Of a stretch of DNA of 64,000 nt, positions 33,799 through 42,775 are shown piece by piece; within the stretch, counting starts at the first letter, position 1, and every line of letters starts with the position of its first letter. The translations under genes and the position numbers were made by a program. The stretch is from contig OZ244872.1 of the NCBI GenBank assembly GCA_965221215.1, positions 62,001 through 126,000 of the forward strand, read 5' to 3'. Under the pieces are notes generated by a model, which saw nothing but the letters and a program-made list of their open reading frames with translations, was not told the DNA's origin and searched no databases. The DNA comes from Aldehydirespirator sp965221215 (GTDB taxonomy: Bacteria > Actinomycetota > Acidimicrobiia > Acidimicrobiales > Aldehydirespiratoraceae).

Positions 33799-33994
33799 CG
33801 ATGGTCGGAGGGATCCCACCGGGGGATGCAGCGAACCCAGGCCTCTTGGGGGCACTGCCCGCGTCGTGTCTGTCGTACCGCTGTGCAAGCCTTTGGGCCA
33901 TGAGTCCTCTGAGGGTTCGTCGGGAGGCGGTTGTCGGCTGTGTCTTTGCTGCTGCAAGCAACACGGCCCACTTGAGCCAGAGGCCGGTGTCTTG

Positions 33995-34573
33995 GTGAGG
34001 GTTGACGTCAGCCATGAGGCGACCTTGCCGAGGCTGGAGGCAATTCGCTATCGGGATCCGTCTCATGGTGAGCTGCCGCACTTGGTGAGCTTCTCGGGTG
34101 GGCGCTCGTCGGCTGCCCTCGCATTCATGGCCGCTGAGGAGGGTCTGCTGCGAGTGGAGCGGCGCGATGCCGTACTGTTCGCCAACACCTCAGCGGAGCA
34201 CCCGGGCACCTACGAGTTCGCGGCCGAATGCAAGAGCCGCCTCGAGGCCGAGTTCGGGCTTCCGTGCTTCTGGTTCGAGTTCTGCACCGTGGAGGATGCC
34301 TGGCGCGGCGACTACTGGCGCAAGGGCTCGTATCGTCTGGTGAAGCCGGTGCCGATCGAGCAGGATCCAGACGGCTACCGGTCCTCGGGAGAACTGTTCG
34401 AGGAGCTTGTGAGCTTGCAGGGGATGCTTCCGAACCCCCATTCACGCACCTGCACGGCCAAGCTCAAGCTCTACCCGTCCCATGAGCTGATCGGAGAGTG
34501 GCTCGGCGGAACTGAGGGCCCCGCTCACGCCGGTCATCACTGGCAAGAGAATCCCGCGGGGGGGGGGGTCTGA
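33995..34573 (+). CDS. PP-loop ATPase (PAPS reductase-like), N-terminal part broken at a G run
   Basis: The PP-loop SGGRSS (residues 34-39) identifies the adenine-nucleotide alpha-hydrolase fold of PAPS reductase and DndC-like proteins. RTCTAKLK follows with Cys153, as in members that bind an iron-sulfur cluster. The frame ends at 34573 just past a run of eleven G. The continuation in the next frame encodes the missing C-terminal domain; with ten G the protein would be 433 residues. GTG 33995 is the likely start, but GTG 33866 in frame would add a Cys-rich leader (CRLCLCCC). DndC-like enzymes act in DNA sulfur modification; the actual reaction here is unknown. Confidence 0.7.
   Translation: MRVDVSHEATLPRLEAIRYRDPSHGELPHLVSFSGGRSSAALAFMAAEEGLLRVERRDAVLFANTSAEHPGTYEFAAECKSRLEAEFGLPCFWFEFCTVEDAWRGDYWRKGSYRLVKPVPIEQDPDGYRSSGELFEELVSLQGMLPNPHSRTCTAKLKLYPSHELIGEWLGGTEGPAHAGHHWQENPAGGGV
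34558..34568 (+). repeat. Run of eleven G interrupting the PP-loop gene
   Basis: Eleven consecutive G lie between codons for PAG and the downstream frame. The gene is out of frame with eleven G and in frame with ten. Such runs are prone to slippage during replication, so the locus could be phase variable, permanently broken, or miscalled in sequencing. Confidence 0.9.
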
Positions 34574-34766
34574 GCGGAAAGGCCTGATCGATCCTGCCCT
34601 TGTAGCGGACCGGTATTCGCGGCGGGGTGGCACGGCCTCGGCTGAGTCCGCACTGCGGCGCGCTCAGCACCTAGCGAGCCTTCCGCCCTGCCGTGCCGCC
34701 CAGAGGTGGGCCGACTTCACGCAAGCCCCTCTGCCCACGGCTAACGATGCCGCCCGTCCTGTCGCG

Positions 34767-35297
34767 ATGCGGGGGCCCGGTGCGGCGCTGCATGTTCGGC
34801 TCCTCGGCTTGAGGGCCGACGAGCCCAGCAGGGTTGATCGGGTGCTGTCGCGCACCCTCTTCGCTGAGGGCGCAACGACGGCCAAGTGCACGGTTCGCAC
34901 CCAGCCGCCAGGTGAGCGGCCCTACTTCCCACTTCACGAGGCTGGTCTCAGCGCGGCGGACGTGCTGGAGTTCTGGCGGCGGCGCGACTTCGACCTCAAC
35001 GTTCCGCCGGGTGCCGGCAACTGCGTGTTCTGTTTCATGAAGGGCACTGTGACCCTCGTTGATTTGGCGACCCGGCGTGACGTGCGGCGTCGCGGCGGCA
35101 CCCCCACCGACATCGGCTGGTGGTCGGACTTCGAGCGTCGCCATCTCCGCACCGCCCCCAAGCGCGACGGCGAGGGTGAGTCCCGCTTCGGCTTCTTCGG
35201 AGTGAACTCTGCCACGTTTGCCGACCTCGCTGACGGCCAAGTTGAAGCCAACGGCAGGTACGCCAACGGCACACCAGCCTGCGATTGCACCGACTGA
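34767..35297 (+). CDS. PP-loop protein C-terminal part (iron-sulfur region)
   Basis: This is the continuation of the PP-loop protein in the +1 frame; the frame is open from the G run, and ATG 34767 is only the first possible independent start. GAGNCVFCFMKG has the CxxC pair that with the RTCT Cys upstream would ligate an iron-sulfur cluster in DndC/PAPS-reductase-like proteins. The last residues are ACDCTD. The stop overlaps the start of the GHKL ATPase gene (TGATG), so the two are translationally coupled and probably act together. Confidence 0.65.
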   Translation: MRGPGAALHVRLLGLRADEPSRVDRVLSRTLFAEGATTAKCTVRTQPPGERPYFPLHEAGLSAADVLEFWRRRDFDLNVPPGAGNCVFCFMKGTVTLVDLATRRDVRRRGGTPTDIGWWSDFERRHLRTAPKRDGEGESRFGFFGVNSATFADLADGQVEANGRYANGTPACDCTD

Positions 35298-37255
35298 TGC
35301 GACGCTCCGAAGAGCAGGCTTCGCTCTACTTCGGCATCACGCATCGGCCCGAGGGGTTCACCAACGGTGCGCTGGCGCAGTTCGACGGATCGGTCGAGCC
35401 GGTAGTGCGCGAGCTGTTGCAGAACAGTCTTGACGCAGCTGACCAGGCTGGCCGACCCGCGGAGGTCCGCTTTGAGATCTGTGAAGCCCCAGGTTCGTCG
35501 CTTCCAGGGTGGGACGAATATCGGGCAGCGCTGAAGCGCGCCAAGAAGGCACGCAAGGAGTTGAACAAGGGGCCACCGTCACATGATGAGAAGACGGTCG
35601 TAGATCGAATCGACGCACAAGTCGGCGCACCTAGCGTTGCGCTGCTGCTCTGTGTCGACAACGGCCATGGACTCGACCAGCGGCGAATGAACGCTCTGCT
35701 CACGCCCGGCAACACCAGCAAGGGCGATCACGGTGCAGGCTCCTTCGGATTGGGTCACCATGCTGCCTTCGGCGCGTCCGACTTGCGGTTCGTGCTGTAC
35801 GCCTCCAAGCATCGCGACGAGCGAGAGCGCATCAAGCACCTCGCATCGGCACATGCCATTCTTGCTACACACCGCAACCCGAAGGGCCGCGGCTGGCTCG
35901 CTGGCGACGGATATTGGTTTCGCAAAGGCCACGGCCAAGCTGCTTTCGACCCGTCGTCCAAGCCGTATCCCCGCACCGCGCCGCGGCTGCTAGCGCCGTA
36001 CCTGGACTCGCTGGCCGACACGGGCACAGTGGTATGCATCGCGGGGTTCAACGACTTCAACCGCGACCCGAGTGATCCAGCCGCAGTCGAGCTGATCTGC
36101 CGGGTCGCTTCGGCCAACTTCTCAGATGCGATCAACTCAGGCCGGTTGACCGTCGAGGTCATCGACCGGCGCGGGCGTGAGGGCGACCAGATGAAGATCC
36201 ATCTAAAGAGCCTCAGCGACGCAGAGGAGGTCTTGGCGGAGATCAGCGATCAACGACGCTCAGGGACCGGCAAGGCTGGCCACATCACGGGATCAGTGGC
36301 GTACAACGCACTGCTGACTCTGCGTGACGGGGAGGCGATGGCGGGTCCCGACGGGATGACACTGCGAGTCCGCCGCCTCGGTGACGCTGAGAGTCCGCTC
36401 ACTCAGGTGCACCTCTTCCGTCGTGGCATGTGGATCACATCGCGAGCGGATGGCCTAATGAAGCGCGACTTCTCGCGCCAGGAGCCTTTCGACGCGGTCC
36501 TCTCGCTCGACAGGGGGCCACTCGAGGAGATTGTGCGTGCCGCCGAGGGTCCCGAGCATCGAGGCCTCGACAAGAAGCGGCTCAGTCAGCCGCAGCGCAA
36601 GCAACTTCGTCAACAGCTCAGCGAGATCGCCGATCGGCTGCGTGCTGAACTCGGCGAGCGCTCCGATCTGCAGGAGTGGACCCCTCCAGGATTCGCCACG
36701 CTCGAAGGCCAGCTCAACCGATCCGCCGAGAGAGTGCGGCGGCCTCGGTCCCCCAGAGGAGGCGGCTCCTCGAAGAGTCCGGTCAGGCGGGGAAAGAAGC
36801 GGACCAATGGGGACAAGGATGAGCCCCGGCGCAAGGGGACGCCCAACCCGGGGACTACACCTTTGTATCGGTCCGCACTACGAGCAGAGAGTGGCGAGCA
36901 AAGCGTTGTCGTGCACCTTGCGTATGGTGAGGAAGTCGCCGACGGTGCTCAGATCGGCCTCCGCGTGCGGGCCGCTTCTGGTGCCGACGGCTCCTGCGAG
37001 TCGCCACTGTCGGACGATTATCTGCGGTTGCGCAGTGTCGACGACGGTCACGATCGCGTATCCGCGGGCACCGAAGGGGCACTCGAATTGTTGCTGCCTG
37101 CCAGGGAGGGCAGATGCACTCTCACCGTGACGCTCAGCGAGCCCGTGGGAGATCCGCGGGTGCTTGAACTCGACCTGGTGCGTCGGCGGCCGCCCGAGCA
37201 GGCTGAGGCCTCAGCTCAGACCGACAACGTTGTGACGGGTAGCGTTGAAGACTGA
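35297..37255 (+). CDS. GHKL-type ATPase of a putative defence cassette
   Basis: This 652-residue protein has an N-terminal GHKL (Hsp90/MutL/histidine kinase) ATPase: the N box ELLQNSLDA (39-47), G1 box DNGHGL (121-126) and G2 box GAGSFGLGHHAAF (147-159). There is no histidine-kinase H box. The middle is an alpha-beta domain, followed by a basic low-complexity linker (about 490-550, PRSPRGGGSSKSPVRRGKK) and a beta-rich C-terminal domain. The ATG at 35297 overlaps the preceding stop. Similar ATPases are subunits of phage-defence systems, but no named system with this gene set comes to mind. Its partners are the PP-loop protein and the two genes after it. Confidence 0.75.
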   Translation: MRRSEEQASLYFGITHRPEGFTNGALAQFDGSVEPVVRELLQNSLDAADQAGRPAEVRFEICEAPGSSLPGWDEYRAALKRAKKARKELNKGPPSHDEKTVVDRIDAQVGAPSVALLLCVDNGHGLDQRRMNALLTPGNTSKGDHGAGSFGLGHHAAFGASDLRFVLYASKHRDERERIKHLASAHAILATHRNPKGRGWLAGDGYWFRKGHGQAAFDPSSKPYPRTAPRLLAPYLDSLADTGTVVCIAGFNDFNRDPSDPAAVELICRVASANFSDAINSGRLTVEVIDRRGREGDQMKIHLKSLSDAEEVLAEISDQRRSGTGKAGHITGSVAYNALLTLRDGEAMAGPDGMTLRVRRLGDAESPLTQVHLFRRGMWITSRADGLMKRDFSRQEPFDAVLSLDRGPLEEIVRAAEGPEHRGLDKKRLSQPQRKQLRQQLSEIADRLRAELGERSDLQEWTPPGFATLEGQLNRSAERVRRPRSPRGGGSSKSPVRRGKKRTNGDKDEPRRKGTPNPGTTPLYRSALRAESGEQSVVVHLAYGEEVADGAQIGLRVRAASGADGSCESPLSDDYLRLRSVDDGHDRVSAGTEGALELLLPAREGRCTLTVTLSEPVGDPRVLELDLVRRRPPEQAEASAQTDNVVTGSVED

Positions 37256-37291
37256 ACGGACACCCGTCGACCCTGGAGCTTCGTCCACGGC

Positions 37292-38089
37292 ATGAGTTCG
37301 CTGCGTCTGCCGGTACTGCTTGAGGATGGTTCGAGCCTCGACTGGAGCGAGGCGAGCTACAGCGTGAACGTGACTCTTCACGGCAAGAGCGCGACCGTCG
37401 AGCATCGTTTGGCCGCGGCAGACGGCCTGCAATCGCTCATTGATGCGGGTGTCGCAGAGTGGGTCGTCGAGTTGCGGTGCCCCCGAACGCTGCTGAGTCG
37501 GCAGTCGAGCGGCAAAGCGCCACGTCAGGCCGTGTCGTGGCGTGACGACGAGATTGCAGGCGATGTGTACCTGATTCCTGGGCTGGTCGCTGCGAGCGAA
37601 GCTGTGCTCGCGTCAGCCGACGGTCTGGACTCGGGGATCTGGCCTGGTGTGCAGCGTGTCCAATTCCCCGCCGGAACGTGGCTTGCCAAGGGCGAAGTAC
37701 GCAGCGTCAGACCGCTGCTGATGTCCCTCGTGCGGTTTCGCCGCGATGCCACCGGCAAACTCAAGCCGGGTCAGATGTCTGTGGATGAGGACACGGACGG
37801 CACAGATCCGTACTTCCGGATCGACCTCGCACCCGATCTATACGATCGCCGGTTGCACGAGCGCGATGTGCAGATTGCAGGCCTGATCGCAGCCTTCGGC
37901 TGGTTGCCGCGTAGTTCACTGGTCCTGGATGGAGACAACGGCGATTCTCGGGTTGCGGAGCGTCTCCGTGCGGAGTTGGAGGCCAAGGGGGTGCCCAATT
38001 GGGACGACGTCAGCTTCGACCCGGCGTGGGCCGCCACGGCGTTGGAGCCGTTCCGCGTGCGCGACGAAACGGAGGTTGACGATGAGTAG
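37292..38089 (+). CDS. Protein of unknown function in the GHKL/PP-loop cassette
   Basis: I do not recognise this 265-residue protein. It is acidic, with a beta-rich N-terminal half and no membrane segment or catalytic motif; it contains RCPRTLLSRQSS and WLAKGEVRSVRPLLMSLVRF. The start ATG is 36 bp after the GHKL gene and the next gene follows after 27 bp, so it is in the same operon. It may be a dedicated subunit of the ATPase complex. Confidence 0.6.
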   Translation: MSSLRLPVLLEDGSSLDWSEASYSVNVTLHGKSATVEHRLAAADGLQSLIDAGVAEWVVELRCPRTLLSRQSSGKAPRQAVSWRDDEIAGDVYLIPGLVAASEAVLASADGLDSGIWPGVQRVQFPAGTWLAKGEVRSVRPLLMSLVRFRRDATGKLKPGQMSVDEDTDGTDPYFRIDLAPDLYDRRLHERDVQIAGLIAAFGWLPRSSLVLDGDNGDSRVAERLRAELEAKGVPNWDDVSFDPAWAATALEPFRVRDETEVDDE

Positions 38090-38116
38090 GCAGCGGCTGC
38101 GACCCATGGAATTGGC

Positions 38117-39049
38117 ATGAACCAAATGGACTTTGGCTCCGTGACAGTGGACGCGGAGGATTATGAGCGCTGGCAGAAGCAGGTCATCTATGAGCCGAAG
38201 CACTTTGCCGACCAGCAGAGCGACGCCGCAGAGCAGCGGCGGAGCGAAGCATCGAAGCTTCAGGATGAGCTTGTGGCCAAAGTTGAGGAAGGCCCGGCTG
38301 CCATTGAGAAGTTCATGATCACGGGTGTCTTGAAGATCTCCGACCTTGATGCCGTCCGAAGTTCCGTCCCTGCTCTGCCGAATCCACTCACGGCGGGCGA
38401 GATGAGCAAGCTCCCCCGATATGCGGAGACTCAGGTGGCGGATGCTCTCGAGGCTGCGATCACTCCTGCCCGGGCTGCCGAACCGGCCGTTTGGGCGCTG
38501 TGCCATGCGGTGTGGATGGGCAGCGGCATGTTCGGTGGCGACCTTCCGACGGTGTTCCTATATGGCGGGAAGGCGAACACGCAGGAAGCGCGCGTCAGGA
38601 ACTTTCTTCGCCGCACGGGAGGTCTGCGGCCAGTCCGGGGCAACACTTCGCCACTAGTCAACTGCCCCATCTCGACGGCATGGTGGCGGGTGCGCCTGGC
38701 GGGTCAGTCTGTAGCGGAGTCTCAGGGGGAGCTGCACCTTGATGAAGTTCACGACCTGCTCCGTGTAAGCCATGTCTGGGAGAACCTGGTCGGCATGTCG
38801 CTGCGGCAAGTGACCTCGGTCTGCGCGCCGCGGGCTCGGGCTGCGATTCTGCTCGTGCTGTCCAGCTCCTCAATCCCGGACGGTACGCCCAACCGCAATC
38901 AGGTTCAAGGTGTCATCCGAGCGCTCGGGCGCTTGGGCCACTCTCACAGCCTGAATGCCACCCCGCTTGCGGTGCTGGTCGACGCGGCCGCCGCGGGATT
39001 GGAGAGTGTGGGCGATGCGGCGGACGGCGAGGATGTCGAGAACCCTTGA
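38117..39049 (+). CDS. Protein of unknown function, last gene of the GHKL/PP-loop cassette
   Basis: This 310-residue protein is not recognised. The N-terminal 60 residues are helical and charged, possibly a coiled coil (ADQQSDAAEQRRSEASKLQDE lies at about 31-50). The rest mixes helices with conserved-looking segments such as AWWRVRLAG and DEVHDLLRVSHVWENLVGMS, which may be a substrate or partner-binding fold. There is no nuclease or ATPase motif. It resembles proteins that occur as fixed last genes of defence operons. Confidence 0.55.
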   Translation: MNQMDFGSVTVDAEDYERWQKQVIYEPKHFADQQSDAAEQRRSEASKLQDELVAKVEEGPAAIEKFMITGVLKISDLDAVRSSVPALPNPLTAGEMSKLPRYAETQVADALEAAITPARAAEPAVWALCHAVWMGSGMFGGDLPTVFLYGGKANTQEARVRNFLRRTGGLRPVRGNTSPLVNCPISTAWWRVRLAGQSVAESQGELHLDEVHDLLRVSHVWENLVGMSLRQVTSVCAPRARAAILLVLSSSSIPDGTPNRNQVQGVIRALGRLGHSHSLNATPLAVLVDAAAAGLESVGDAADGEDVENP

Positions 39050-39218
39050 GGCGACTCCTATCGACGATCCCGGCAGCATCGACTGGCAGGGCCTGATCGG
39101 TCGAATCAAAGGGGAATCGGACGGCTCAGCGTGTTGGCCGGGGGTTGTCGGGGATCGGGCGTATGATCTGAGTTCGCGTGGCGGGGTGGAAGGTGCCGCC
39201 GGTCGCGGAAGGGTGCCC

Positions 39219-40850
39219 GTGAGATATTTCAATACGACCGGGCCTGTCGACGCAGCCGACCATTACTGCCTTCCGCCTCTGCAACGTCTCGATGCCGACG
39301 AGGTGATGGCGCTGGTTCGCGACAAGCGCTACTTCGTGCTGCACGCACCCCGCCAGACCGGCAAGACATCAGCGCTGTTCGCACTGCGTGACCGGCTCAA
39401 CCAGAGTGGTGAGTACCGCTGCGTCTACGTCAACGTGGAGGTCGGCCAGTCGGCCCGCGAAGACGTGGGGGCGGCCATGCGCGCGGTCCTCAACCAACTC
39501 AACACCGAGGCACGCTTCACGTTCGGAGACGACCGATTGGCTGGCCTCCTTGATGGTGCGCTGGAGCAGGCCGGGCCCCACGATGCGCTGAGAGAAGCGC
39601 TGACCCGCTGGTCGCAGGCCGATCAGCGGCCGCTGGTGCTCCTGCTCGACGAGATCGACGCTCTCGTGGGCGATACTCTCGTCTCGGTCCTTCGCCAGCT
39701 GCGTGCCGGCTACCCGCACCGGCCGCAAGGCTTCCCCCAGAGTCTTGTGCTGTGCGGTGTGCGCAACGTTCGCGACTATCGGATCCAAGCTGGTTCGAGC
39801 GCCGACATCATCACCGGCGGCAGCGCATTCAACATCAAGGCCACCTCGCTGCGGCTCGGCGACTTCACTGAGGAGGACGTCCTTCGACTGCTCGAACAGC
39901 ACACCGCCGAGACGGGCCAACGCTTCACCGATGAGGCCCGAGCGGCGATCTGGAGTCAGACCCGCGGTCAGCCGTGGCTCGTCAACGCCTTGGCCTACGA
40001 CGCCTGCTTCTCGCACAAACCTGGCCGGGATCGCAGCCGGCCGGTGACCGCGGAGGCCGTCATGCAAGCCCAGGAGCGGCTGATCCTGCGTCGGGAGACC
40101 CACCTCGACCAGCTGGCGTTCAGGCTGCGCGAAGCACGCGTCCGGCGGGTGGTGGAGCCGCTGCTCTCAGGCGGCGAAGCGGTCGAAACCATCCGTCCCG
40201 ACGACCTCGAATATGTGCGCGACCTCGGACTGATAACCCGCACTGGTCCGGCCGAAACGGCCAATCCGATATATCGCGAAGTGATTCCGCGGGAGCTGCT
40301 CCACGGCGAGGAGGCGATGATTCCTCAGCAGACCGCCTGGTATGTCCGACCCGACGGCACGCTCGACCTCGAAAGGCTGCTGTCCGCCTTTCAGGGGTTC
40401 TTCCGTGAACACTCGGAGCATTGGGTGCAGCGCTTCGACTACAAGGAGGCCGGGCCGCAGCTGCTCTTGCAGGCGTTCCTGCAGCGCGTGGTCAACGGCG
40501 GAGGCCGCATCGAGCGTGAATACGGCCTCGGTCGCGGCCGCACCGACCTGCTGATCGTTTGGCCTGAAGCGGTGCCCGAGTCGGGCGCGGCTGAGCGGCC
40601 GGCCGCCGAGGTTGACATCAGCGGCCGGGCGTTGCGGCGCTACGTCATCGAGTGCAAGGTCCGGCGCAAGGGCCTCGAACGCACCATTGCTGAGGGTGTG
40701 GAACAGACGGCCGACTACATGGACCGATGCGACGCCGAGTCCGGACATCTCGTCGTGTTCGACCGCACCCCGGACATGGCCTGGAACGACAAGATCTTCC
40801 GCCGCCAAGCGGCCGTAGGCAACAGGACGATCACAGTCTGGGGCATGTGA
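39219..40850 (+). CDS. AAA-like ATPase with C-terminal PD-(D/E)XK nuclease
   Basis: This 543-residue protein begins RYFNTTGPVDAADHYCLPPL, typical of AAA-ATPase-like proteins with a nuclease tail. Walker A is APRQTGKTS (43-51) and Walker B is VLLLDEID (about 140). A winged-helix region follows, then a PD-(D/E)XK fold with GRGRTDLLIVW and YVIECKVRR (D, then E-x-K), so the nuclease site is intact. The GTG at 39219 follows GGAAGGG; 169 bp separate it from the upstream cassette, so it may be a separate unit. Proteins of this kind occur in defence islands but their role is unproven. Confidence 0.78.
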   Translation: MRYFNTTGPVDAADHYCLPPLQRLDADEVMALVRDKRYFVLHAPRQTGKTSALFALRDRLNQSGEYRCVYVNVEVGQSAREDVGAAMRAVLNQLNTEARFTFGDDRLAGLLDGALEQAGPHDALREALTRWSQADQRPLVLLLDEIDALVGDTLVSVLRQLRAGYPHRPQGFPQSLVLCGVRNVRDYRIQAGSSADIITGGSAFNIKATSLRLGDFTEEDVLRLLEQHTAETGQRFTDEARAAIWSQTRGQPWLVNALAYDACFSHKPGRDRSRPVTAEAVMQAQERLILRRETHLDQLAFRLREARVRRVVEPLLSGGEAVETIRPDDLEYVRDLGLITRTGPAETANPIYREVIPRELLHGEEAMIPQQTAWYVRPDGTLDLERLLSAFQGFFREHSEHWVQRFDYKEAGPQLLLQAFLQRVVNGGGRIEREYGLGRGRTDLLIVWPEAVPESGAAERPAAEVDISGRALRRYVIECKVRRKGLERTIAEGVEQTADYMDRCDAESGHLVVFDRTPDMAWNDKIFRRQAAVGNRTITVWGM

Positions 40851-40977
40851 ACGGCCCTCATGGCAGAGTCCCACGGGGGTGACACGGGATTCAGAGTGGG
40901 ACTGCGAGAGCGATCTGCCGACTCTCTGTAGCGGGTGTGTTGGTAGCGTGGGCTTGGCCGCGGGATGGGAGTAGTCG

Positions 40978-41430
40978 TTGAGCCACACGATGGAGGATGT
41001 CCGCGCCTTCGCGACCGCTGATCAGGGTCTTGCGGTGGTCTCGTTCGGGCGGGCTGACCGGTCGGTTCACTCCTCGCTGGTCAACGCCGGGGTTATGGCC
41101 CACCCCGTGACTGGGGAGGACGCGGTGGCTCTGGTGGTGCGGGGCAACTCCGTGAAGCTCCGCCACTGGCGCCGTGCACCGGGGGCCACCATCGTCTTCC
41201 GGGCGGGCTGGTCGTGGGTCGGGGTGGAGGGCGCCACGTCGATCATCGGGCCTGATGATCGACTCGACGGCTTCGACCCGTCAGCGGTTCCCAGGCTGCT
41301 CCGGGACGTGTTCATCGCCGCCGGCGGCAGCCACGAGGACTGGGACGAGTACGACCGCGTGATGACGGCAGAACGCCGGACCGCGGTCTTCGTCCACCCC
41401 AGCCGCATCTTCGGGGTCGGCACGCCCTGA
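40978..41430 (+). CDS. FMN/F420-binding pyridoxamine-oxidase-like protein (PPOX class)
   Basis: This 150-residue split-barrel protein has the family order of strands: FATADQGLAVVSFGRADRSV, then VRGNSVKLRHWRRAPGATI and GWSWVGVEGATSIIG. Such small actinobacterial proteins bind F420 or FMN and reduce or detoxify small molecules. The TTG start at 40978 is preceded by GGGAG eight bases away; ATG 40990 is an alternative without a ribosome-binding site. It lies just before the ccm operon and could share its transcript, since ccmA starts five bases after its stop. Confidence 0.75.
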   Translation: MSHTMEDVRAFATADQGLAVVSFGRADRSVHSSLVNAGVMAHPVTGEDAVALVVRGNSVKLRHWRRAPGATIVFRAGWSWVGVEGATSIIGPDDRLDGFDPSAVPRLLRDVFIAAGGSHEDWDEYDRVMTAERRTAVFVHPSRIFGVGTP

Positions 41431-41435
41431 ATCCC

Positions 41436-42083
41436 ATGGGCGCGGTGCGCCTGCGCGGCGCGGTGGTGCTGTTGGGGGGATTCCCGGCGCTGGCCGGGGT
41501 CGATCTCGGCGTTGAGCGGGGGGAGGTCGTGCTGGTTCGGGGGGCCAACGGCGCGGGCAAGTCCACCTTGTTGCACCTGTGTGCCGGGCTGATGCGCCTG
41601 TCGGTGGGACAGGGTGAGGTGCTGGGCTGCGATCTGGGCGACGACCGGGCTGCGGTGCGCCGCCGGGTGGGTCTGCTCGGTCACGAAACCGCCCTCTACG
41701 GTGAGTTGACCGCAGCCGAGAATCTGCGACTCTGGGCTCGGGCAGCCAGGGTGGGCGAGGCCGATGTGGCCGGCGCGCTCGAGCGTTTCGGGCTGTCCCC
41801 GCGGCTGCGCGACGTCCCTGCCGAACGGCTGTCGGCGGGGCAGCGCCGCCGGGTGGCCTTGGCCGCGATGGTGGTGCGCCGTCCAGAGCTTTGGCTGCTC
41901 GACGAGCCCCACGCTGGGCTCGACTCCGAGGGCCGCGACATCGTGGACGCCGTTGTGTCGGCCGCGGCCGCGGCCGGTGCCGCCGTGGTGCTGGCCTCCC
42001 ACGAGACCGGACCGGCCGGCGGCCTCGCCACCCGCACGGTGACCATGGCGGGCGGGACACTGAGCGAGGAGCCGGGCCTGTGA
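41436..42083 (+). CDS. ccmA: Heme exporter ATPase CcmA
   Basis: This 215-residue ABC ATPase has Walker A GANGAGKST, the signature LSAGQRRR and Walker B LWLLDEPHAGLD. With CcmB it drives release of holo-CcmE in System I cytochrome c maturation. The size and the next gene, which encodes CcmB, support CcmA over other ABC ATPases. The stop overlaps the ccmB GTG start. It starts a run of eight coupled genes in order A-B-C-D-E-F-G-H. Confidence 0.93.
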   Translation: MGAVRLRGAVVLLGGFPALAGVDLGVERGEVVLVRGANGAGKSTLLHLCAGLMRLSVGQGEVLGCDLGDDRAAVRRRVGLLGHETALYGELTAAENLRLWARAARVGEADVAGALERFGLSPRLRDVPAERLSAGQRRRVALAAMVVRRPELWLLDEPHAGLDSEGRDIVDAVVSAAAAAGAAVVLASHETGPAGGLATRTVTMAGGTLSEEPGL

Positions 42084-42775
42084 CTGCTTGGCGTGAGTTG
42101 AGACTGTTCGCGGGCGACGCCGCGGCGGTGGCTTCCAAGGATCTTCGCATCGAGTGGCGGGCCCGCACCTCGCTGGGCCAGATGCTGCCGTTCGCGGTGC
42201 TGGTGCTGGTGCTGTTCGGCTTCGCCCTCGACGCCAACCGGCCCACGCTGCGGCTGGCCACGCCGGGCCTGCTGGCGATGACGATGCTGTTCGTCACCGT
42301 GGTGGCGGTGCAGCGGTCGGTGGCCGTGGAGTCCGCCGACGGGGCCCGCCGGATGCTGCTGCTCAGCGGGATAGCCCCGGCGGCCGCCTTCGTGGGCAAG
42401 GCCGCGGCAGTGGCGGTGCAGCTGCTGATCGTGGAGGCGCTGCTGATCCCCGGCGCAGTGCTGCTCTACGGCGCCGAGATCGAGTCGATCCCGCTGGTGG
42501 CAGCGGCCTGCGTCGCCGCGACGGCGGGCCTGGCCGCCGCCGGTAGCCTGCTCGGTGCTGTGGTAGCCGGAGTGCGAGCCCATCAGACGGTCCTGCCGAT
42601 CCTGCTGCTTCCGGTGTCGGCGCCGGTGCTGATCGCGGCCACCCGGGCCTTCGCCGACTCTCTCGGCACGGTCGCAGTGGACGGCTGGTCATGGGTCGGC
42701 CTGCTGGCCGGCTTCGCGGCGGTGAACGCGGTGGTGGGCGCCGTCGCCTACGGCCCCCTGCTGGAGGACACATGA
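42080..42775 (+). CDS. ccmB: Heme exporter permease CcmB
   Basis: This 231-residue membrane protein has six predicted helices starting near residue 33. KDLRIEWRARTSLGQMLPFA near the N-terminus is typical of CcmB. It is the membrane partner of CcmA. GTG 42080 overlaps the ccmA stop; the longer frame upstream is inside ccmA. The stop overlaps the ccmC start (ATGA). Confidence 0.9.
   Translation: MTAWRELRLFAGDAAAVASKDLRIEWRARTSLGQMLPFAVLVLVLFGFALDANRPTLRLATPGLLAMTMLFVTVVAVQRSVAVESADGARRMLLLSGIAPAAAFVGKAAAVAVQLLIVEALLIPGAVLLYGAEIESIPLVAAACVAATAGLAAAGSLLGAVVAGVRAHQTVLPILLLPVSAPVLIAATRAFADSLGTVAVDGWSWVGLLAGFAAVNAVVGAVAYGPLLEDT

Noticed and set aside
39050..39218. N-terminal extension of the AAA-nuclease gene
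   Set aside because: The open frame reaches back to 38955, but the family starts at RYFNTTG and a GGAAGGG site precedes GTG 39219.
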